A stretch of 64,000 nt of DNA from Chrysaora quinquecirrha. Its lineage: Eukaryota > Cnidaria > Scyphozoa > Semaeostomeae > Pelagiidae. The position numbers and the translations under genes were made by a program. Below are positions 47,660-64,000 of this stretch, one piece after another. Within the stretch, counting starts at the first letter, position 1. The number at the start of each line of letters is the position of its first letter. The stretch spans positions 2,870,424 to 2,934,423 of the forward strand of contig JACTAT010000052.1 in the NCBI GenBank assembly GCA_014526335.1, written 5' to 3'. Under the pieces are notes generated by a model. It was not told the DNA's origin, ran no database searches, and saw only the letters and a list, made by a program, of their open reading frames with translations.

Positions 47660-48984
47660 ATGAGTGAGAAATCCAATAGAAGCAACTCACCTAGTGGAAA
47701 TGCTAGTGAAGGTTTAAAAGCTACTGGCTTACAAGATGAGGATACAGGGATTAATGCTTCACAGGATGGTGTCAACACAGGATCTGGGGATGATAACATT
47801 AAAAACGATACTAATAAAGATGGTAATGCCGGTGAAAAGGATGCTAATACTCCGGTTGAAATCGATGATAACGATGAAGCAGATGTTAATGGAAAGGATA
47901 CAGCTGGCGACCTTGTGAAAGAGGGCGGTGAAGGAGAAGGTTTGGGAGAGGAGAAGGAGGTGGGCGATAACCCAAGTGGTGGAAAAGATAATGACAATGA
48001 TGATGACGATGACAAAACAGTTAAGAAAGAACAGATCAAGAAATCTGATGACCTTGAAGAAGATGATCAAGAAGAAGAAAAGAAAATGATAGAGAAAGAG
48101 AAGGAAGTATCGACAAGAAGGATTCTGCGACAACTAAGGAAGGAGAGTCTGAGGCAGAACAGGTTGATAAAAAGGAGACAGCTGAAGAAATGGTCGAAAA
48201 TGACGATGATGGCGACAAAGAACATGGGAGAATGGAAGATGAGTTACAAGGCTATAATGATAGCGAAACAGAAGAAGCTGCTGATGAAGAAGGTGCTTTG
48301 GAAGGTAAAGTTTATGATGACGAGGAACAAAATGACAAGAACGAGACTGTCAATGAAGAAGAAAAGAACGACAAAGTCTCTAAAATAAATGATGATACTA
48401 ATGAGAAAGAAAATGATAACGATGGCAGTGATAATGATGGAAGCACCACGAAGAAACAAAAAAGCCCACGAAAAAAGCTTGAACAGGATAAGGTCTACGG
48501 AGATAAGAAACTGACGAAGGAAGAAATTGATGCAACTGTTGAAAGGCTTCATAAGAGTAAAGCTAGGAGGAATGAAGAGTCAGCAAGTCAATCGAAGGAA
48601 GGAAAGCAGTGCAGTCAAGAAGAGGTAGAGAAGATAGTCGAAAGATTGTACACGACAAAGCCACAGAGAAAAGCAAAAATTGAAGATAATACAAAAAATG
48701 ACGCTCGATTTACTCCGAAAGAGGTGGAGACACTGGTCGAAAGACTGGCTGTTGTTAAAAAAGAGAAGCAACCGAAGGAGCCAAACAGACAAACAGAAGT
48801 GGAAGAGAAACATTTTAAAAACCTGTCCCAAGCTGATAAATCGGCTAAAATTGATCAGATTGTCAAACGGCTTTCTGATGCAAGTAAAAAAGGCCAACCA
48901 CCAGATAGTAGTCGAGGAATTACTCACGCTTACAAGGAGAAAGGAATCATGGGAGCGTATATCGCTCAGAATAATTTCAACTAA
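47660..48984 (+). CDS. Acidic protein with four VERL-type repeats, one-base frame break
   Basis: I do not recognise this protein. The ATG at 47660 (ATCATGAGTG) comes 20 bases after a TTTTGTTTAG acceptor. The first ~140 residues are Asp/Glu/Lys/Asn/Gly-rich. The frame then shifts: the continuation from about 48090 is open in another frame to the stop at 48984. One extra A in the AAAA of AAGAAAATGATA (about 48084) restores one frame of 441 residues. The C-terminal third holds four related ~20-residue motifs about 40-50 residues apart: LTKEEIDATVERLHKSKARR, CSQEEVEKIVERLYTTKPQR, FTPKEVETLVERLAVVKKEK and KSAKIDQIVKRLSDASKK. The end reads GITHAYKEKGIMGAYIAQNN. The repeats resemble short helices as in microtubule- or cilium-associated proteins, which is only an impression. 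The reading is coding-like; the function is unknown. Confidence 0.7.
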
Positions 48985-49139
48985 CCTTGTTTGAATGGAC
49001 GAAGCCCGGCAACTGACTCCAAGTAGTCATACGGACTTTGCATGACTGTTGGATCGTGCTAATTTCTAAGTAGAAGAGATGCGTATTAATATAACTTTAA
49101 GTTGGCTTTGTAGGTTTAGTCGTTGGTCTATGAATCGTA

Positions 49140-49760
49140 CAAAACCGTAAAAATTACGATAAAAAGCGGAAACATCTAAGGACGTACTTAGAAGATTTTT
49201 TGTCTTACACTCCTTAGAGTAGCTATAACGTTGTCTAACACTCCTTAGAGTAGCTATAAAATCAAAATCAGGCCGGAATGATTGACTAAGGGGGTATATA
49301 AACGCATACACTTTTTTTAAATAAGCAACTGGGCTTTTTGTCCAGCCCTCAGAGTTTCTTTAAAATATCTAGTCTTCCAGCCCTCACAGAATGTCTGGTA
49401 CCCCCTAAAAACTCTTATTTTTGCTCCTTTCCTTCTTTTTCAATGTAGCTAATTGACAAGTTTTCAACGATGCACTTTACAAGGAAAGCTATCTTAATAA
49501 AAAAGTTTAGTAAAATTTCAGCCCTAGTTGCTTATTGACCAGGTGCTTATTAAATAAGAAAGTGTATATGGATCGAATGTACCAATCATAAAATAGAAGC
49601 TGGACTGGTATTGTGTCTTTAACACCAGTTCGCTTACAAAATACAGCTAGATGACCAATGGAGTTGATTGAAGATTCCAAGTGAGAAAGCGACCTCTATC
49701 TGTTTACACAAAAGCGGCTTTAGTTTCCAAAACGCTTAAATGAAACAACGATCTTGGTCT
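49140..49760 (-). pseudogene. Penelope-like element, heavily decayed 3' part
   Basis: The reverse complement of about 49745-49640 gives CKQIEVAFSLGIFNQLHW in pieces, like the QKEFVFSLGPSIN segment of better copies. At 49160-49262 lies the 3' hairpin segment, with the block around CACTCCTTAGAGTAGCTATAA duplicated in tandem. It lies between the acidic gene and the ABM gene. Confidence 0.5.
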
Positions 49761-50207
49761 GCCAACTGTTCGTAAAAAATTCTCGCTGATTTCTCCTCCA
49801 AAAATTCCTCCCAAATTTTGCACAATTCCGTTTCAGAGATATATTTAGGCCTAATTTAGACAGCACATTATGGGCGCAGCGGCGCAGTCTAGTGTTAATT
49901 TCCATTGCCCATAATGCGCTATCTAAACTAAGCCTTAGCCCTGGTAATAGGGTGGATTTTTTTTATAGAGAATTTTCTTGTTTAGGGAAGACATCTCATC
50001 TCCCCTCGCTCGATTTTCCGAGGCACTTGTACATCATTTTCTATAAAGGAGTTATTCCCTACTTCGACTCAGGGTATTCGTTCCTTAATTACACGAGGAC
50101 CATTAACATTCGTTAACAAATATTGCTTGTTTGGTTGCTTGCTTAACTCTGTGTTCTTTTTCAAAACATCTTATCTCAATTACAGATAACAACCCCAACT
50201 CGTCAGA

Positions 50208-51068
50208 ATGTCCAGTGAAAATACAGAGTCAACAGCCTCTCCGAACGACAATGCTTTGTTCCTGCATGTTAAATACAAATGCAAAACTACAGAAAGCGTG
50301 GAAGCCGTAACATCCTGCTTGAAATCATTTGTCGACTTTCAACTGGAGCATCCATATCCCGGTGTTTTGTTGTACAATTTCTCACATCCAGATCCTGAAG
50401 GCCAGCCACTTATGATGCAGTTTTTTGAGCTTTACAAGGATGCTAAAGTGTTCTTCGACCATTCTAATAGCCCAACTTTCTTTCAAAGGTATTCTGAGAC
50501 ATTTGTTCCTCCTGAGAAGAATACAGAGTCGGCAAAAACTTATGCATATGGACGACCAGCAACCGACAATGCAGCAGTCAAGGGGGTATTATGTGAGTAT
50601 CTTCATGCATCGCTTCCTGATACAGTCACTGGTTACCTGCTGCCTGGCGACCCCGCAAAAGTCTTAGCTGCAGACCATGCAGATGCTGTCTTAATGATAT
50701 GTGAAGTCACTATTAAAAGCAGTGATTCTGATGCAGTTGTCAATCACTTCAAGTCAATTTCAGACTCAAGTGACAACAATGGCTTGACGTTTCATGTCGG
50801 CAACATCGAGAAGAATGCTGACACAAGCAAATATGACGTCACCGCTGTTTATGTGAACAACTCAGATCTTCTGAAACATCTGAATGCCGTGAAGGAGACC
50901 TTCCAAACGATTCACAAGCTTTCGTCTTCATTCCGCTTCCAGCTTATGGGTGATGTTAGACCAAGTAGCAAATCAGAAATCGAAAATTTTGGTTTTCCTG
51001 TAAGCTATGGCACACCAGATGCTGGCTATGCTCTTCATCCTATAGCGGAGAAGGCTTTCCAGAGCTAA
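50208..51068 (+). CDS. Two-domain ABM-type (dimeric alpha/beta-barrel) protein
   Basis: An intact 286-codon frame starting ATGTCCAGTG, 22 bases after a good acceptor (TCTCAATTACAG, ending 50185), so an untranslated upstream exon is likely. Residues about 17-115 look like an antibiotic-biosynthesis-monooxygenase (ABM) fold: a strand LFLHVKYKC, a helix, EHPYPGVLLYNFSHPDPEG, then MMQFFELYKDAKVFFDHSNS, matching the usual E-x-Y-x-D-x-x-A-x-x-x-H pattern. A second similar half lies at about 155-250 (ADAVLMICEVTIK, NGLTFHVGNIEKN, YDVTAVYVNNSDLLKHLNAV). ABM domains serve as small oxygenases or isomerases without cofactors, or as non-catalytic folds; which applies here cannot be told. There is no signal peptide or membrane segment. 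No function is assigned beyond the fold. Confidence 0.75.
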   Translation: MSSENTESTASPNDNALFLHVKYKCKTTESVEAVTSCLKSFVDFQLEHPYPGVLLYNFSHPDPEGQPLMMQFFELYKDAKVFFDHSNSPTFFQRYSETFVPPEKNTESAKTYAYGRPATDNAAVKGVLCEYLHASLPDTVTGYLLPGDPAKVLAADHADAVLMICEVTIKSSDSDAVVNHFKSISDSSDNNGLTFHVGNIEKNADTSKYDVTAVYVNNSDLLKHLNAVKETFQTIHKLSSSFRFQLMGDVRPSSKSEIENFGFPVSYGTPDAGYALHPIAEKAFQS

Positions 51069-51584
51069 AACGCTTTGAATTCAGCAGGAATTTTCATCCT
51101 TGATGTTTCACGATTTGGATTGTAGATGCGATTCTTATGAGGCACAAATAACTCAGCGAAGAAATTAATTACAAAATGGTGTCTTGGAGTCACTAAGAAA
51201 TTTTTTTATTGATAATCTTAATCAGAATCTCCACTGCACAAATTCTATTCTTCCGTTCGTTGTAGCGAATGACGTAGAGCAATGACTCTGCTTTTCGCCG
51301 CGAAAGCTCTTTGCGTGAAGGATTTGGCCTTTTGTGTTCCGGCGTAACTCATACAGAATCAATCACGCACCAAAAATGTATCACCTGCGCAGCACCCTGG
51401 GTTTTGTTGCCAGATTGCCAGGGAACATACCACTTGCGCACTCCTCTGAACTCAAGCAACAGTTTAGCAGCTGATTTTCAGTATCCCCACGTTGAAATCC
51501 ATAAAAATGTGATATATTCCTGCAATGCGCTTCTTGACGAATTCTAATCCTTAAGCTAAGGCAAGGGTATGGCTTTGAGTTGTG

Positions 51585-51700
51585 GCTAAACTAAGAGACA
51601 TGTCGCGCGCGACACTGTATTCGGTGTGTTTCCCAGGCTAAACTGGGAGACACCGAGGGGACATCAATATCGCGCGTGACATGTCTCCTAGTTTAGCCAG
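51585..51700. mobile_element. Miniature inverted-repeat element, short copy of the GGAGACATG family
   Basis: GTGGCTAAACTAAGAGACAT at the left and the complement of GGCTAAACTAGGAGACATGT at the right, with CGCGCGCGACA inside. It is about 115 bp and related to 26650-26935. Confidence 0.65.
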
Positions 51701-51774
51701 GCCTTTGTAATCGCTCAAACTCATAAACTTACACAAGAGAATATAAAAATACCTTCTGATTTGTTGTCATCATT

Positions 51775-52090
51775 TCGGAATTGCACGAGTATTTGTGCTG
51801 CAAAAAACAATATGCGAGTATTGCAACTGTCTTGTGTAAAAATTGCACAAGTATTAGGAAGTAGGAGCACGGCGTGCGGATTGCAAGTGTTGTATGATTG
51901 CACGATTGTTGGGTAAAACTGCACAACGGCTATGCAGAGAATGTATGGTTGATGTACATGCAATTTACAAAACACTGATTGAAGACGGCACAAGTTTCCA
52001 GAGACTGAATAATTGTGTCTGATCATGAAGAACGCAACGCCATTCAAACTGCACGTGAATTGTGCGTTGTATGAGGAATGCAGAAGTATT
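51775..52090. repeat. Degenerate tandem repeat rich in TTGCACRAGTATT
   Basis: Repeated but decayed words (TTGCACGAGTATTTG, TGCGAGTATTGCAACTG, TTGCACAAGTATTAGG, ATTGCAAGTGTTG, ATTGCACGATTGTTGG, CTGCACAACGG), spaced roughly 25-45 bases. It keeps a spurious minus-strand frame open. No gene is supported between 51069 and 53100. Confidence 0.45.
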
Positions 52091-52854
52091 GAAAGAAAAA
52101 AGGAAAAGAATAACAAAAAAATGGATGATAACCGTTCAATCATTTACTCTTACGATAGCATTTCTCCACCAACACTTCGTCAGATTTCTTGTCAAATCTC
52201 AAAAAATCTCTTACCCTCGCTGAAAATATAAACAGTTATCAAACAGGTGAAATCGTCAAACCAACATAAATAAACCAAAGCGCATTAGGGGGAGAAATCC
52301 TTCAAATCGTTCCTGCCAGCAGAGTATTGACTCTGCTGCCAGTCGGTCTTGGAAAATTTGCAATATTTTAAGAGCACTCTATGAGCATCTATAGTGTACT
52401 TGATGAAAGTGAAGTATGTCTACGAGCAGAAAAACATTGTTTTGGGAGGGTTCAGGAACGGAAAGATGAATCATATTTAGAAAAAATTTAACGGTGTTCC
52501 TACTTCTTTTTGAAAGCATTGAAGATACTCCAAATTCATTGAAAAAAATGACATAAAACAAGTTACTTACGTTGTCCTGTATACTTTGCTTTGAATCACT
52601 GAATTAGGTTTATTTTACTAATGATACTCAATTTATCTCTATTGAAAGTTCTCTTCTATAACTGAAATTAATAGAAACTGTCCTCGAATACAACAAGAAA
52701 AGCACTAAAACAAGAAAAATCATAATATTTTGTAGAAGATACTGATGTTTCTTGCTTCTAGTTTATAAATTCTAGTCATATGTCATTAATTGCGGCAAGC
52801 AAAAAAATGTTTTCATCTTTTTCAAAACATCGCGCAAATTCTGCTTATTCATGC

Positions 52855-52975
52855 GGGTCAAATAATGTTTTGTGACGTGGTCAAACAATTAAACATTGCT
52901 TGATAAGCAAATTTCAAATGTTTATCAAACAGTTTTTGATAGTTTGGCCAGGATCACATTGTTTTGTCCAACCAC
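52855..52975. repeat. TCAAACATTG-family miniature element fragment
   Basis: Contains GTGACGTGGTCAAACAATTA, GCTTGATAAGCAAATTTCAA and GATAGTTTGGCCAGGATCA, matching the right part of the PIF/Harbinger-like family seen at 22177-22439. Confidence 0.5.
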
Positions 52976-53100
52976 TGCACAGAAGTCGTTAACGCAGTTA
53001 GCTGAGGATCGCGTAAAATTATTTTAACTCTAAATCTGCATTCGAAAACCCAAGAGAGATACTCGCAATAAAAGTGCAAATTAACAGAATTTCTTTGTAC

Positions 53101-53106
53101 TTTATT
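53101..53106 (-). promoter_or_regulatory. Polyadenylation signal of RNMT
   Basis: AATAAA on the minus strand, 180 bases past the RNMT stop codon. It is the first such hexamer after the stop and a plausible 3'-end signal. Confidence 0.5.
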
Positions 53107-53285
53107 TAGACTTCTTATCTAGTAGGTAGATAAACTTACATAAAGCATAAAATGTTCTTACAGATATCCCTCGTACTGATTCGGATGTAGGACGAGAAAT
53201 AGCTTCAAAAGTTACGATGCACTGCATACAAAATAAAACAGTTACTTATCGTCAAAGCTGATATCGCCACTGGGGCCATAAATGT

Positions 53286-63346
<10,061 letters not shown>

Positions 63347-64000
63347 TTTCGAAAGACAGCATGGGAATGAAAATGAAACAAAAGCGAATATGAGCGTTTG
63401 TCTTGGATAACATGCGTCATTCTCATTGTCGTCAACAACAACAATAATTCAATTTACCAGTTCTGCACTCTTGAAAGTGTCTGAGTCTGCGCGCAGGCTA
63501 CAACTTGTCTTAGAAAAACTTTTAGTCTTTTGATTTAACGGAATATTATGGGTAATTTGAAGAAAAAGTGAAACCGCTGTTAACACTAGGGCGATTAAAC
63601 CAGCTTTATTGTGTGAACTGCTTTCACTTGCAATAAGAATGGAAGAAATGAGAGTCATAATAAGACACAACATGACTAACATTCGGATACAATAAAAAAA
63701 TCATCAGCACACTTCTTAAAGCTTTATCGTGAGACAAAACTATGTTTATAACCAGATGTAATAAAATTTTAGCTTATCTATAGTCTGTTTGCTTTACAGC
63801 ATACCTTTAAAAAATACAGTAATCGTGCACATGAATAATAACGGACAGAAAATGAAAACACTTTAAACCTAACCAAAGATCGGAACGAGATCGAGTAGGC
63901 GAAAGTTATCGATTCAAAGTTGTCCAAGTTGCTTCTTGGCTTGAAAAACGGGCAGCTTTACATTTTTGTTGAAAAACCCCACCTTCCCTTCAAAATGTGA
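63347..64000. other. Upstream region of RNMT, nothing else supported
   Basis: Holds the RNMT promoter and 5' untranslated region. A 77-codon minus-strand frame at 63449-63682 would give two hydrophobic stretches, but it has no family motif and was not called. Confidence 0.4.

Noticed and set aside
47617..48552. Long minus-strand frames rich in Ser/Phe/Ile opposite the acidic gene
   Set aside because: Shadows of GAA/GAT-rich codons on the other strand.
63449..63682. 77-codon frame with two hydrophobic stretches upstream of RNMT
   Set aside because: Short, no family resemblance, lies in the RNMT promoter region.

Overview
The window looks like nuclear DNA of a marine invertebrate animal, most likely a cnidarian. 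It is AT-rich, its genes have small exons and GT-AG introns, and every recognisable protein has a clear animal relative. The guess at Cnidaria (perhaps Anthozoa) rests on remembered repeat styles, such as the G-run/GGGGGCAC repeat near 2.4-2.8 kb, and is an inference. There are no bacterial operons, CRISPR arrays or rRNA genes. A 611-base run of N lies at 44540-45150.

Gene layout: CIBAR1/FAM92-like (+, 3306-4171, intronless, one-base frame break); SLC10A7-like transporter (-, 8434-10933, 3 exons); an unrecognised serine/arginine-rich protein (-, 12446-13207); BRD7/BRD9 bromodomain protein (-, 19138-32152, 18 exons placed, last one uncertain); UTP4/cirhin (+, 32372-34386, intronless, one-base frame break), head-to-head with BRD7/9; ALKBH8 (-, 35695-42792, 7 exons, complete); an acidic protein with four VERL-type repeats (+, 47660-48984, one-base frame break); a two-domain ABM-type dimeric alpha/beta-barrel protein (+, 50208-51068, intact); and the mRNA cap methyltransferase RNMT (-, 53286-63346, 10 exons placed, one conserved block not found). 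These are mostly housekeeping functions: ribosome biogenesis (UTP4), chromatin (BRD7/9), tRNA wobble modification (ALKBH8) and mRNA capping (RNMT). Nothing suggests a functional cluster beyond shared divergent promoters.

The space between exons is dominated by mobile elements. The most striking is a 3.4-kb foldback element (13865-17258). Its ~740-bp inverted arms are built from strictly alternating CGTGGAGG/AGTGGAGG units and it is flanked by a 5-bp duplication, ATAAC. A second family with CCTAGACT ends has inserted three times (42816-46557) between ALKBH8 and what looks like its original promoter. Others are two hAT-type miniature elements (one with a perfect 8-bp duplication), PIF/Harbinger-like, TA-flanked and palindromic miniature elements, three copies of a tRNA-derived SINE, and at least six decayed Penelope-like retroelement pieces. 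One of those pieces still reads through a GIY-YIG motif, and several end in a conserved hairpin.

All intron-exon models were read by eye from splice sites, reading phase and remembered family motifs. No alignment or database search was run.
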